64,000 nt of DNA from assembly GCF_007827695.1 (NCBI RefSeq), contig NZ_VITA01000016.1, positions 89,213 through 153,212 of the forward strand, in the 5' to 3' direction. Shown piece by piece: positions 42,131 through 50,586 of this stretch (within the stretch, counting starts at the first letter, position 1; every line of letters begins with the position of its first letter). The stretch comes from Sinorhizobium medicae (lineage in GTDB: Bacteria; Pseudomonadota; Alphaproteobacteria; Rhizobiales; Rhizobiaceae). Below the pieces are notes generated by a model. That model was not told the DNA's origin. It ran no database searches and saw only the letters and a list, made by a program, of their open reading frames with translations. The position numbers and the translations under genes were made by a program.

Positions 42131-43746
42131 CAGGCACTGGCCTCGCCCACCGAAACCTGAACCGTTGCGAGGTCGACCTCGATATCGAGCTTGAAATCCC
42201 CGCCGGAGGTGATGACGCAGCCGACCCCGATCATGTCGCCCGTCGCGCGGACATTCTGCCGGAAGTCGTAACGCTGCACTTCGGATACGCCGTCCCAGAT
42301 GGCCCTGTCCCAAAGTCCGACGTCCCATTCCGACGAACTTGCTTCGCCTTCCGTTGACGTGGTGAATGTGGGCGTCGACCGATCGTAATCGGCACGGGCG
42401 AACAGCCGCACCTTCGGCGCGGACTTCGCCCGGAAATACATATGCGCCATCGTTGCCGTCGCCCTCTGCCCGAATTGCGTTGCCGGCGAGAACTGCGAAA
42501 GATAGGTCGCCGAGAAGCTCAGCCCGTCATCCGTACCGCCCGCATCGCCCTGCCACATGTAACCGTCGAGCGAGCCGAAGAAGAGGCCGCCCTGCAAGGT
42601 CTCGTAGCAGAGCGCCTGCCAGTTGCTGATCGTCGACCAGCGCCCGGTCAGCACGTTCAGGACAAAGGTCGTGTCCGCAACGACGGTGTTTTCGGGAAAG
42701 GCCACGAAGACCAGGTTCTGCTCCGGCCACTGCTTCAGCGTCCAGCCGGTTCCAGTGGCGTTGGCTGCCCTGCGCCAGTCGTCCTCGATCGGCCGCGAGA
42801 CGGAAACGAGCGACAGGGCCTGCCGGTCGCGCTGGAAGACCTGCGACATCGGCGTGAGCCCGTCCGTCGTGGCAATCAGGATGTCGGCCCCTGCCCTGAT
42901 CCACCCGTTTTTGCCGAGCGGCCGCCCGATCTGGTAAACGCCCTTCAGTGCGAAATCCGATGCGCTCGAAGGGTCCGACCCTGCATAGACGGCAATTTCG
43001 CCCTCGGTCGAAAGGAAGACACAAAGGTCCGAAAGGCCGTCGCCGCTTTCCAGCGACCAGGAGAAGCCCGTCAGCAGCGAGCCGCCCTTTTTCATCACCC
43101 CGCCAAGGGGGAAGACGACGGCGGCCCCGCCGACGGCGTTCACCGGCAGGTAATAGGCATCCAGCGTGCCGTTCTTGAGGAAAAACTCCCTGTTCTTGAA
43201 CAGCCAGCCGTAATTGAGCTGCGCCATAGTGGTGCCGTCGGTGAACGTGATCGCCGGGGCCGTCGTCCAGGTGGTACCGTTGTAGAGCCGCCGGTCGTTG
43301 GCGCCGTTCAGGCAGACGAGCCACGACGTGCCCGCATTGCTATGCTGGAAGGCGCACCAGTCACCGCCGCTCATCCCCGAAACCTCCGCCGCCGTGGTGG
43401 CGGGAGGGGTGGCCGGAGCGGTCATGTTGTAAATGCCGGCATTCGTCGCCATGAACAGCTTTTCATTGCTGCCATATTTGTATTTGAAGGCGCTCCTGAT
43501 GTCGCCGCCGTCGGCCGCCAGTCCTTTCCTCTGCGATCCCCCACGGATCTTGCAGCCCATCAGGGTCGGGAAGAAGTTGCGCAGCACCGTTGCCGAGCCC
43601 GGCTGCTGCGATGCCATGTCGGCCGTGGTGACGAGGCCGCCCCTGGGGGCAGGAAAAGTCACCGGCTGCGAAGTCTGCTGCCGGCCGAGAGAGACAGGCC
43701 CGCGATTGGATTGCCCTATACGGGCCGGTCTTGGCTGAATTCTCAT
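42130..43746 (-). CDS. Nozzle/tail-hub-like beta-propeller protein
   Basis: A 538-residue protein of beta repeats with the typical podophage start: FPAPRGGLVTTADMASQQPGSATVLRNFFPTLMGCKIRGG. Repeated strands (WSLESGDGLSDLCVFLSTEGEIAVY, DILIATTDGLTPMSQ, NLVFVAFP) fit the tail nozzle (gp12/gp10-like) fold that closes the short tail. It overlaps both neighbours by a few bases. The C-terminal Ig-like segment is normal for the family. Confidence 0.75.
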   Translation of the reverse strand: MRIQPRPARIGQSNRGPVSLGRQQTSQPVTFPAPRGGLVTTADMASQQPGSATVLRNFFPTLMGCKIRGGSQRKGLAADGGDIRSAFKYKYGSNEKLFMATNAGIYNMTAPATPPATTAAEVSGMSGGDWCAFQHSNAGTSWLVCLNGANDRRLYNGTTWTTAPAITFTDGTTMAQLNYGWLFKNREFFLKNGTLDAYYLPVNAVGGAAVVFPLGGVMKKGGSLLTGFSWSLESGDGLSDLCVFLSTEGEIAVYAGSDPSSASDFALKGVYQIGRPLGKNGWIRAGADILIATTDGLTPMSQVFQRDRQALSLVSVSRPIEDDWRRAANATGTGWTLKQWPEQNLVFVAFPENTVVADTTFVLNVLTGRWSTISNWQALCYETLQGGLFFGSLDGYMWQGDAGGTDDGLSFSATYLSQFSPATQFGQRATATMAHMYFRAKSAPKVRLFARADYDRSTPTFTTSTEGEASSSEWDVGLWDRAIWDGVSEVQRYDFRQNVRATGDMIGVGCVITSGGDFKLDIEVDLATVQVSVGEASA

Positions 43747-44345
43747 CCTGCCCCCCTGTCGGCATTGATCTCCTGCGCGAGGTCGGCTTCGAACTCGGCG
43801 AGATTGTCCTCATAGGCGAGCCCCTTCTGCCGCTTCCAGCGCCAGACGATGCCCTTGAGCAGGAGGCGCTCGGGAAAGAGCGTCGTGTCGTCATCCGCCG
43901 TAAACGTCGCCTGCGGCCCGTCCGGATCGTGCAGGACCCAATTCTTCGAAACATAGTCGATGACGGCGCCCTGAGCCGCCGATGCGGGCGAGAACTGCAC
44001 CTGCCCGGCCCTTATGAAGAAATAGGGCTGCATCGAAGGCATCCCGGCGATGACCGCCCATTGACCGCCATTGGTGACGGGTCGGACGAAGGCTTTTTCG
44101 GCGGTCCGCACAGAGCCGCCGGGCGTCAGGCGCTGGAAATCATCGGGAAGGTTCTCGGAAGCAACGGCAACCCTGTGCTGCCGCAAGGTCTTCTGCCAGT
44201 CTGCCCGCCGCGCGATCTCGTCGCCGGCTTCCTGCGCGAGCGCAACCATCGTCATCGCGTTAGGCTCGGCGGACCCATACACGTTATCGAAAGGCGAGAG
44301 CGAGACGACGTCGCAGACCTGGTTGATTGCGGTAAGCAAGGTCAT
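43743..44345 (-). CDS. Phage adaptor protein (second copy in this prophage)
   Basis: A 200-residue protein with an alpha-helical start (LLTAINQVCDVVSLSP, AQEAGDEIARRADWQ), a DDFQRL loop and beta strands in the middle (YFFIRAGQVQFSP), ending in helices. This is the head-to-tail adaptor architecture of SU10-like phages. Its ATG overlaps the metallopeptidase stop by four bases. A second adaptor-type protein is encoded at 45700-46302. Confidence 0.7.
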   Translation of the reverse strand: MTLLTAINQVCDVVSLSPFDNVYGSAEPNAMTMVALAQEAGDEIARRADWQKTLRQHRVAVASENLPDDFQRLTPGGSVRTAEKAFVRPVTNGGQWAVIAGMPSMQPYFFIRAGQVQFSPASAAQGAVIDYVSKNWVLHDPDGPQATFTADDDTTLFPERLLLKGIVWRWKRQKGLAYEDNLAEFEADLAQEINADRGAG

Positions 44346-45703
44346 AGCTCGCCCTCCCGCGTCCTTTGTCCGTTGGCGCCGTATCCGGCAAGGCCGTTGG
44401 TCCCGGCGGCAATCCCGGTAACGCCAAAACCGCCGATGCTGTTGAACTGTATGGTATTTTTCAGCTTCGGATGGGTATTGACATACTGGCGGATGCGGGC
44501 TGCTGCCTTCGGCGCAACTGTCTTGATATAGTTCGGAGCGGCCATATAGGCCCGGATCGCCTCAGCCACCAGCTCATTGCGCACATGTTCGCCCCAGTAC
44601 TTATTCTGCTCGGGGCCAAACCTCTTGCCATAGCTCTGTGGGTTGTTCAGGTCGTTGTAGATGGTTCGAAGTTCTTTATCGATACCATCAGTTGGCATTT
44701 TGCCGGCAATGGCATCGATTGCATGTGCAAGCTCATGCGCGACAACGCGCCCGGCTTTGTCTGCCGGCAGGGATTTATCGTAAAAGATATCTTGACTCAG
44801 TACGTCCCCTGATCGTCGATCTCTGTCGACCACGTACCGTCCCGCATCGCCTGCGATCGCACTCTTCGCAACCGCCTTAGGGCGTCCGCCCGTTCCTGCC
44901 TTTCCGATTTCGTCATATGCTTCCGCTGATAGGCCGGTATCGCCTCCGCCAACGACCGTTCTACCGGCGACATATCTTGCGGTAAGCGGTCTTCCGTCCA
45001 TGTCCAGGCGGAGTCTTCCGCTTTCGTCCGCAATGCCTCCCGCTGCTTCATGTCGTGGATCTCCCGGCCTGTAATCAGCCTCGAATGGCCGAGGCTGTTT
45101 GACTGGAGGATCATATATTCGTGCGCTGCGAGAGGCAAGAAAACCAGCGTCCTGCGTCTTCTCTGCCGTCATGCCCAGCGCCTTGTCGACCGGGGGCGCC
45201 ATGACAGTATCTGCTCCTGCGATCGCCGAACGCCCGCCTTTCACAGCCGCGCGGAGTGCCGGTGCCGGCAACATCCCCAACGCCTCGATAACCGCCTCGC
45301 CGTAATTGCCATCCGCAACGGAACGTCCCGTCTCTTCCGCCGCAAAACCCATGCCTAGCGGCGTGAAGTCAATGCCGGAGAGCCCCTCACCGCCCAGACC
45401 CGCCGACCCTATAAGATCAGTCACAAGCCGGCGCTTATAGACGGAGGGGCGTCCGTCTCCGAGAATCCAGTCGGCAAGTTGATCGCGCAGCGTCGGATGA
45501 TAGGTGCGCAACACGGCACCGCCGCTGAGGCTTCGCGGCATCGCCGCCAGGTCTTCTCCGGAGAAAGCAGTGGCCGCCGCCCGCGACGGAGAGCCGTAGG
45601 GAATGTCGACGGCAAATTGCCGCGCTCCCCCTGCGCCTCCCGGCTGCGGCGGCATGCCGCCGAGGATCATGGAAACGATCTGCTTCTTCCTGGCTTCGCT
45701 CAT
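44342..45703 (-). CDS. Zinc metallopeptidase-like (HExxH) protein in the phage structural operon
   Basis: A 453-residue protein. The N-terminal helix MSEARKKQIVSMILGG is followed by a Pro/Gly linker. The C-terminal domain (about residues 280-430) has a zincin motif HELAH at 323-327 in GRVVAHELAHAIDAI and a likely third-ligand helix RNELVAEAIRAYMAAP (Glu377/381). The frame overlaps both adaptor genes by four bases (ATGA type), so it is a true member of the structural operon. It could be a virion-carried protease that modifies phage or host proteins. The middle has hydrophobic helices typical of ejected internal proteins. No exact family is claimed. Confidence 0.7.
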   Translation of the reverse strand: MSEARKKQIVSMILGGMPPQPGGAGGARQFAVDIPYGSPSRAAATAFSGEDLAAMPRSLSGGAVLRTYHPTLRDQLADWILGDGRPSVYKRRLVTDLIGSAGLGGEGLSGIDFTPLGMGFAAEETGRSVADGNYGEAVIEALGMLPAPALRAAVKGGRSAIAGADTVMAPPVDKALGMTAEKTQDAGFLASRSARIYDPPVKQPRPFEADYRPGDPRHEAAGGIADESGRLRLDMDGRPLTARYVAGRTVVGGGDTGLSAEAYDEIGKAGTGGRPKAVAKSAIAGDAGRYVVDRDRRSGDVLSQDIFYDKSLPADKAGRVVAHELAHAIDAIAGKMPTDGIDKELRTIYNDLNNPQSYGKRFGPEQNKYWGEHVRNELVAEAIRAYMAAPNYIKTVAPKAAARIRQYVNTHPKLKNTIQFNSIGGFGVTGIAAGTNGLAGYGANGQRTREGEL

Positions 45704-46302
45704 GGCGTTACTCCCCCGACGACTGTCTGCGCATTGCCCCAGCGGCTGCGCTCGTCTTCGATCCTGAGCCCGCTTATTGCGAGCATCATCAGCTGCTGCG
45801 CGGCGGTAGCGCCGTCGACATCCTTGCCCCAGATGGCGATCTCGTTGACCAGCGCGAAAAGGTAGACGTCTGGCGCCTTCTCCAGCAGCCAGTTCGTCGG
45901 GTTCGACGGCGTCAGGGCCGGAATGCGGGCGTAATAGGTAATGGTGAGACCCTGGTCGGACACCGACCGCACCTTGATCCTTCTGCCGACAATGGAGTAG
46001 CCGGCCGGCTGCACGCCGTTGCGATCCCTGTAGCCGTTCGTGAGCTGCTGCAGCGGGACCGCACGAATGGAGACTCCGGCCCCGCTCCTGACCTCCCTCG
46101 CCTCGAGGAAGTCCGCCGGAAGCGTACCGTCGCCATCGGCCAGCGGGATTGCGGCGGTCACCTCCATGTCGGCGACGCGAAGCCCGCGGTTGAGTTTCAG
46201 CTCCGCAAGTCCGAGAAAACGCGGGAAATTGTGGGCGATATCCTCGCGCCCCGAATATTCGCCGGCATCCACCAGGAGGGAGCCGTAGTCCGAAATGGTC
46301 AT
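45700..46302 (-). CDS. Phage adaptor protein (SU10-type)
   Basis: A 200-residue protein with the adaptor layout: helical front (HNFPRFLGLAELKLNRGLRV), a strand-rich middle (IPLADGDGTLPADFLEAREV, then YSIVGRRIKVRSVSDQGLTI), and helices at the end (APDVYLFALVNEIAIW). Such proteins join the portal to the tail nozzle. It overlaps both neighbours. Confidence 0.75.
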   Translation of the reverse strand: MTISDYGSLLVDAGEYSGREDIAHNFPRFLGLAELKLNRGLRVADMEVTAAIPLADGDGTLPADFLEAREVRSGAGVSIRAVPLQQLTNGYRDRNGVQPAGYSIVGRRIKVRSVSDQGLTITYYARIPALTPSNPTNWLLEKAPDVYLFALVNEIAIWGKDVDGATAAQQLMMLAISGLRIEDERSRWGNAQTVVGGVTP

Positions 46303-46622
46303 AGATGGCCTTCCTTGGTACGCCAGGCGCGGTTGTCGGAGTTGTTGAGGAACCGCTTGACGAAGCGGTCGTCGCCCTCGCTATGCGCCTGCACGAGGCC
46401 GGCCCCATGGGCGACGTTGAGGGGGATCGAGGCGACGCGATGCCAGTCGCCTTTCCAGGCACGTTCGGCGCTGTTCCGTATTCCGGCATTCTCACTCATG
46501 AGATTGTCGACGGGGTAGTCGACGCGAAAAACGTCCTTCTCCCCGTCGAAATAATGCCAGACCGACCGGCCCGTCATTTGGTCGTAATCGTAGAGCGACC
46601 ACGAACCATCACGGATGATCAT
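46299..46622 (-). CDS. Conserved phage structural-module protein
   Basis: A 107-residue protein (SVWHYFDGEKDVFRVDYPVD, then ASIPLNVAHGAGLVQAHSEG, RFVKRFLNNSDNRAWRTKEG). Proteins of this type recur between capsid and adaptor genes of rhizobial podophages; function unknown. Its ATG overlaps the preceding stop (ATGA). Confidence 0.65.
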   Translation of the reverse strand: MIIRDGSWSLYDYDQMTGRSVWHYFDGEKDVFRVDYPVDNLMSENAGIRNSAERAWKGDWHRVASIPLNVAHGAGLVQAHSEGDDRFVKRFLNNSDNRAWRTKEGHL

Positions 46623-46795
46623 TCGGTATCTCCGGGCAGCGGGTCCGCTCTCGAAGCCTTGCCTTGCTGGATAAGGGCCTTCGCCGCCTTCACCGGAAGG
46701 TCGAGAACCGTCCCCTTCGATACCCGTCTGTCGCCGGCCGCCCACACGTCGTAGAGCAGCTTGACGGGCGTGGTCTTCTCTTTGGCTTCTGCCAT
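46619..46795 (-). CDS. Small conserved phage protein
   Basis: A 58-residue protein (LLYDVWAAGDRRVSKGTVLD, AAKALIQQGKASRADPLP), beta-rich and similar in shape to small head-associated proteins. GGAGAG lies six bases before the ATG at 46795. Two further ATGs upstream would need a longer, unsupported N-terminus. Confidence 0.6.
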   Translation of the reverse strand: MAEAKEKTTPVKLLYDVWAAGDRRVSKGTVLDLPVKAAKALIQQGKASRADPLPGDTE

Positions 46796-47067
46796 GTTCG
46801 TCTCTCCTGAAACGGAAAAGGGCGAGCCGAAGCCCACCCCTGGTTGATGATTCCGGTCGAAGCGATCCGCTTCCGGTGCTAAGGCCGCGGGTCGTCGACA
46901 GCCTTCGGCTCGCATGGGTACAGCCGCAGCTCTACGGCCTGTTTGTCTACGAGGGATAAGCTTGCCTGCGCGCGCCCGCCTCGACATAGACGCAATCTAT
47001 GCGATAGTTAAGGATAGATTCAACCTTCGGCGAATCGCTGTTACCGCACACGGCAACTGGGAGCACG

Positions 47068-47811
47068 ATGAAACGCGAACATTCGTTTTTACTCGGCGCC
47101 ACTGGCGCAATCGCTTTGGGCTTGTCGCCCGATTATGCCGCCGCGTTAGCATATATTACCTCGGAATTCGTGCCGTTCGAATGGGCCATCCTCACCGCCA
47201 TTTGTATCACCTCGCCATTGTTGCCTGTTGCTCTGGTCGCCGCCCATATCTTCACCGGCATGCGCATACATTGGCTTCTTGCATCGTTTCTCTTTGGACT
47301 GATCGTGCTCTTCGGCACTCTGGCATCGCTGGTATGGGTGGCGGTCACTTTTGTGCTAAGCCTTTCATTGGCGCATGGTATGACGCTCACGCTGGGTCTC
47401 GCCTCTTCCCTTTTTCTCGTTTCCTCGGTCAGTTCGGCAGACGCGCGGTTGTGCTTCGGCTGGGTCCCGATAGGCCTTGCCGGCCTCTCCGGCCTCTGGT
47501 CTCTCCTGATGGCCGGGCTGGTCGTCTTGAGCTCCATTGTTATTGCGGATGGCAAGCCCTTCTGCGTCGCGCAAGCCTCAGGAAACAGAGTGACGGGCGT
47601 TGCGGCTGTGCGTGGATTCGCGCTATACGCGACAGAGGCGACGCACGGCCTGACATTCGAATATCATGCTGTGCTGGTGGTGGAAGGCAGCGAGCAGAAA
47701 TATAACTGGTCATACGCGAAACATCGTTTCGTCGAGACCGGCTACCCTACGTCCGCCATGGAAAAATGCACGCCCGTAGAGGGTTTTTGGATCACCGCGG
47801 GGCTGTTTTAG
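47068..47811 (+). CDS. Multi-pass membrane protein, prophage cargo, unknown function
   Basis: A 247-residue protein with about five hydrophobic segments in the first 165 residues and a soluble C-terminal domain (KPFCVAQASGNRVTGVAAVR, then FEYHAVLVVEGSEQKYNWSY and EKCTPVEGFW) likely facing the periplasm, with two Cys. It is on the plus strand, against the phage operon. A second, frameshifted copy follows at 48139-48749. I recognise no family. Effector-immunity or superinfection functions are possible because of the neighbours. Confidence 0.65.
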   Translation: MKREHSFLLGATGAIALGLSPDYAAALAYITSEFVPFEWAILTAICITSPLLPVALVAAHIFTGMRIHWLLASFLFGLIVLFGTLASLVWVAVTFVLSLSLAHGMTLTLGLASSLFLVSSVSSADARLCFGWVPIGLAGLSGLWSLLMAGLVVLSSIVIADGKPFCVAQASGNRVTGVAAVRGFALYATEATHGLTFEYHAVLVVEGSEQKYNWSYAKHRFVETGYPTSAMEKCTPVEGFWITAGLF

Positions 47812-48138
47812 TTTCATGCACGTTCCGAACTCAACTCGGGAATGAAGCTGCCGGTTCCGCCAGCACCGAGGGACCGCCGAAGCGGCAGTTCATTCGGTCC
47901 AATGCGCAAGAACATCCTGCAGCGATGCGCGGCCGCGAACAGCCTTGTCCCAGAATGGCAATGCGTTTGGCGATTCGCTTGAACCCGATCCGATCGCTTC
48001 GACCCGCCGCTCGCTCTTCCGTCCGCCTATTGGCTGCCGTGGCGCTGGCGGGGCCGGCGGGGGCCTTGCGCCGACCGGAGACAAGCCGGCAGACCCCTCC
48101 TCCGCTTCAAGACTCAACCCCTTAGCCCATAAGCGCTC
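47812..48138. other. About 330 bases without a supported gene between the tandem copies
   Basis: Frames on both strands here (Ala/Pro/Gly-rich) are not recognisable. A minus-strand frame ending at 47890 (NALPFWDKAVRGRASLQDV) could be a fragment of a phage protein, but it has no start signal. Confidence 0.35.
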
Positions 48139-48749
48139 GTGCGGGGTATCGAACCCTGTATGGTTCTCGAGCCTGTCCTCGGATTTCAAGGCATGCGGAT
48201 ACATTCGCTCGCCGCATCGACCCTCTACCCACTGATCGTCCTGCTCGGCACATTGATCTCGCTGGTAACGCCCTGGTCAACAGCGCGGTGCCGAGCCTCT
48301 CGATGTGGCACGGTATGGCTCTCTCGTTTGGCCTGGCATCTTCCATTTGTCTCGTCTCCTCCGCACAATCGAAGGACGTGAGGCTGTATTTCGGGTGGGT
48401 TCCGATGGGACTCGCGAGCCTCGCCGGTCTTTGGTCTCTCCTGACTGCGGTGCTGGTCGTCTTGAGTTCCATCGCGACAGTCGGCGGCCAACCGTTCTGT
48501 ATCGTGCGGGAAGAGCAAAGCGGCGAAGTGGCGGGCATGGCGGACGTGCGCGGCTTCTCGCTCTACGCTACGCATACGGAGCGCGGTATCATCCATGACT
48601 TCCATGCCGTTCTGGTGGTGGAAGGCAGGGAGCAAGATTATAACTGGTCGTACACGAGACTTCGCTTCGTCGAGACCGATCACCATACGGCCGCTATGAA
48701 ACGGTGCACGCCCGTACAGCATTTCTGGAGCGACGTGGCGCCGTTTTAG
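48139..48749 (+). pseudogene. Frameshifted tandem copy of the 47068-47811 membrane protein
   Basis: The first part (GMRIHSLAASTLYPLIVLLG, TLISLV) matches the first copy's GMRIHWLLASFLFGLIVLFG and TLASLV in one frame. From about 48270 similarity continues in another frame (SMWHGMALSFGLASSICLVS to HFWSDVAPF, against LAHGMTLTLGLASSLFLVSS to EGFWITAGLF). A shift between the two makes the gene unreadable as one chain, and the first about 65 residues of the protein are missing. The 153-codon 3' frame (48288-48749) could still make a short product. Confidence 0.65.
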
Positions 48750-48815
48750 AGCAATCCCGGAAACGCATAGGCGGTCCTTGCGTCCGCGCGCGAAGCGGGG
48801 GGATTGCGAAAGGAA

Positions 48816-49502
48816 TCACATTCCAGTCAGCTGAAAAAGACTGGAAACCGCGGGGAGTTTACCCAAGCTCGCCGAAACCTCTTCTCCGGCCTTGCACTCG
48901 AGATACGTTCCCGGGAAGGGCTCATTTCGATGGAAAACAATGCTGAAGCTGGCCGGCGCCGTAAACGCACTCTCTTGTATCCAGGCGCCAAAAAATTCCT
49001 TGAACTTTTCGATCTGCGGATGCCGCATTTCGATTGCACGCGCGGCCTCCTCCGGCAGCCCCGTCACCTGGAACCCCCAGGAGTATCTCGTCGGCTTCCA
49101 TATGAAAGCCGGAATGCTGGCAGAATGCGTATACCCTGTCAGGCGAAGACCATAGGCTTCGATCGGCTGCCGAAAAATAACATTGGTTTCGCGATGCTGA
49201 CCATCACCATAGCTGTTGACGCGGAAAACCTTCCGAACGTGCAGGAAAGCAGCCTTCTCCTCCGTCAAAACATCGAAGAAATCGATACCGCAGGTAATCA
49301 AGGCGTCCAGCACCTTGTCGGCGCTTTCGGGCATCGCACATTCAGGCGCCGTACCCCCGCTTTTCTCGCAAATGACCGCTCGGCTGGGATCCCGATCATC
49401 ATAAAAGCGGTAGAGGAAAAATGCCGCCCCGCCGAACAGCACGCCACTCAGGCTCGACAGGGCGACGAAAAGATAGAGGCCGCCCAGCAACCAGTTTTTC
49501 AT
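48816..49502 (-). CDS. TM-anchored envelope protein, candidate immunity protein for the downstream-facing L,D-transpeptidase-like protein
   Basis: A 228-residue protein with one N-terminal membrane segment (WLLGGLYLFVALSSLSGVLF) and a large, probably periplasmic domain: ICEKSGGTAPECAMPESADK, LDALITCGIDFFDVL, IEAYGLRLTGYTHS, WGFQVTGLPEEAARAIE and FPGTYLECKAGEE. It is a paralogue of 50587-51300: ICE.SG..AP.C, ESADKV.DA, EA.LRL.GYT. and PGTY..C all recur. It lies directly after the DUF2778-like gene on the same strand (137-base gap), the usual place of an immunity gene. Role is inference. Confidence 0.7.
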   Translation of the reverse strand: MKNWLLGGLYLFVALSSLSGVLFGGAAFFLYRFYDDRDPSRAVICEKSGGTAPECAMPESADKVLDALITCGIDFFDVLTEEKAAFLHVRKVFRVNSYGDGQHRETNVIFRQPIEAYGLRLTGYTHSASIPAFIWKPTRYSWGFQVTGLPEEAARAIEMRHPQIEKFKEFFGAWIQESAFTAPASFSIVFHRNEPFPGTYLECKAGEEVSASLGKLPAVSSLFQLTGM

Positions 49503-49639
49503 TCTTCGCCGTCTCCTCGTAAATTCAACCTTTACGTGCTTTCATAAATTTAGATAAACCAAAGAGAGAAATGGCGCAAGGAGCATAGTCGTAGCATGGC
49601 CTCAAAACCGGAGCATTGGTGCCGCTAAAGATGCAGACG

Positions 49640-50299
49640 TCACTCGAAAGTTCGAAGCGCATCCCCGAGCGAAATACCGCCTAAGGGGTGCCGGGTACGG
49701 CCCGACGACGCATCCGGCTCCCACCGGTATCCCTCGCTGCTCTCGCTCATTGGCGACTGCTCCCTTGCCCGCTTTTCAAGTAAGAATTGCAGCGCCTGAT
49801 CCAATTCCGGCTCGTACCCGGGATATGAGACGATCAGGTCGGCGGATTGCCCGGTTTTCCTGTATAAATCAGCGAAGTCGTCCATCTGGTCCGTCAGATC
49901 GATACACCCGGCAGAACCAGCTTCCGCGCCGCCGTGAATTGAGAAGCCGCTTCTTGTTTGAAGGAATGGGCTGCCCGATTTAGGCGTCAACCATGCCCTC
50001 GAATTTCCCCATGACTCTTCGAGCCCCGGCCAAGTGCCTCGTCCGGCATGGCCCAGCCACCGCTCCATTCCCCCCTCGGGCGGATATTGAAGCTCTTCGA
50101 CCGAAAATACTCCTTCCGGGATCGGCCCCTCTCCTTTCACATGTTGCTGGTAAGGCGCATGTTTCTGGTTCGGCGATTGAGAGTTTTTCTCACCGCTCAC
50201 CGCTTTCCAGCCACCGGAATAGCGGCCGTTCTCGGTCGCGTTCATGCGCTCGCCGTCGAAATGCAGCATGATTCTCTTTTTGTCGTGTTTTCGGCCCAT
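49640..50299 (-). CDS. DUF2778/L,D-transpeptidase-like (Tlde1-type) protein
   Basis: A 219-residue protein without signal peptide. The DUF2778 core is clear: RIMLHFDGERM, SGGWKAVSG, GPIPEGVFSVEEL and the active-site block GFSIHGGAEAGSAGCIDL with His122 and Cys132. Members related to Tlde1 of Salmonella are delivered by type VI secretion and cleave or exchange peptides in peptidoglycan; others are phage or housekeeping. Here it lies inside a prophage head operon, preceded by a 55-codon gene and a TM paralogue and followed by another TM protein. A peptidoglycan-targeting effector is the best reading; a lysis or maturation role is possible. AGAAGG precedes the ATG. Confidence 0.78.
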   Translation of the reverse strand: MGRKHDKKRIMLHFDGERMNATENGRYSGGWKAVSGEKNSQSPNQKHAPYQQHVKGEGPIPEGVFSVEELQYPPEGGMERWLGHAGRGTWPGLEESWGNSRAWLTPKSGSPFLQTRSGFSIHGGAEAGSAGCIDLTDQMDDFADLYRKTGQSADLIVSYPGYEPELDQALQFLLEKRAREQSPMSESSEGYRWEPDASSGRTRHPLGGISLGDALRTFE

Positions 50300-50313
50300 T
50301 TAAATGCCTTCTG

Positions 50314-50481
50314 TTAAGCTGCGGACACGTTGTCGTCTTGATCCCGGAGGCGCGTGTACTCTGGCTTGGCCCGCTCGTCAGGGCCAAACAGGAAGCGCGA
50401 TGCCTGGTCTTCTTCTGGTTCTTCACCTGAGCTCGCAAAAATGGCGCCGTCCGCCCTTGCTTGTTCGGCTCTCTTTAACAT
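50314..50481 (-). CDS. Small acidic protein upstream of the L,D-transpeptidase-like gene
   Basis: A 55-codon frame, ATG at 50481, stop 14 bases before the next gene. Composition is rich in Glu, Asp, Ala and Arg (LKRAEQARADGAIFASSGEE, then FLFGPDERAKPEYTRLR). There is no hydrophobic segment. Only a weak AGG stands upstream. It could be a chaperone or adaptor for the following protein, or a leftover of a phage head gene; I cannot decide. Confidence 0.4.
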   Translation of the reverse strand: MLKRAEQARADGAIFASSGEEPEEDQASRFLFGPDERAKPEYTRLRDQDDNVSAA

Positions 50482-50586
50482 CGCCTAGGTGAGTTTTTCC
50501 GACGCGCGCGGCTGCCCACCAAGGGCTTCGCGATAATCAACAACGCCGAATGACCACTTGCGCCTATCGAGGTTGCGCTTCTCCAA

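Noticed and set aside
39794..42160. A 788-codon plus-strand frame in the prophage
   Set aside because: It lies antisense to the S74 and ejection-protein genes, which have recognisable domains and overlapping start/stop codons.
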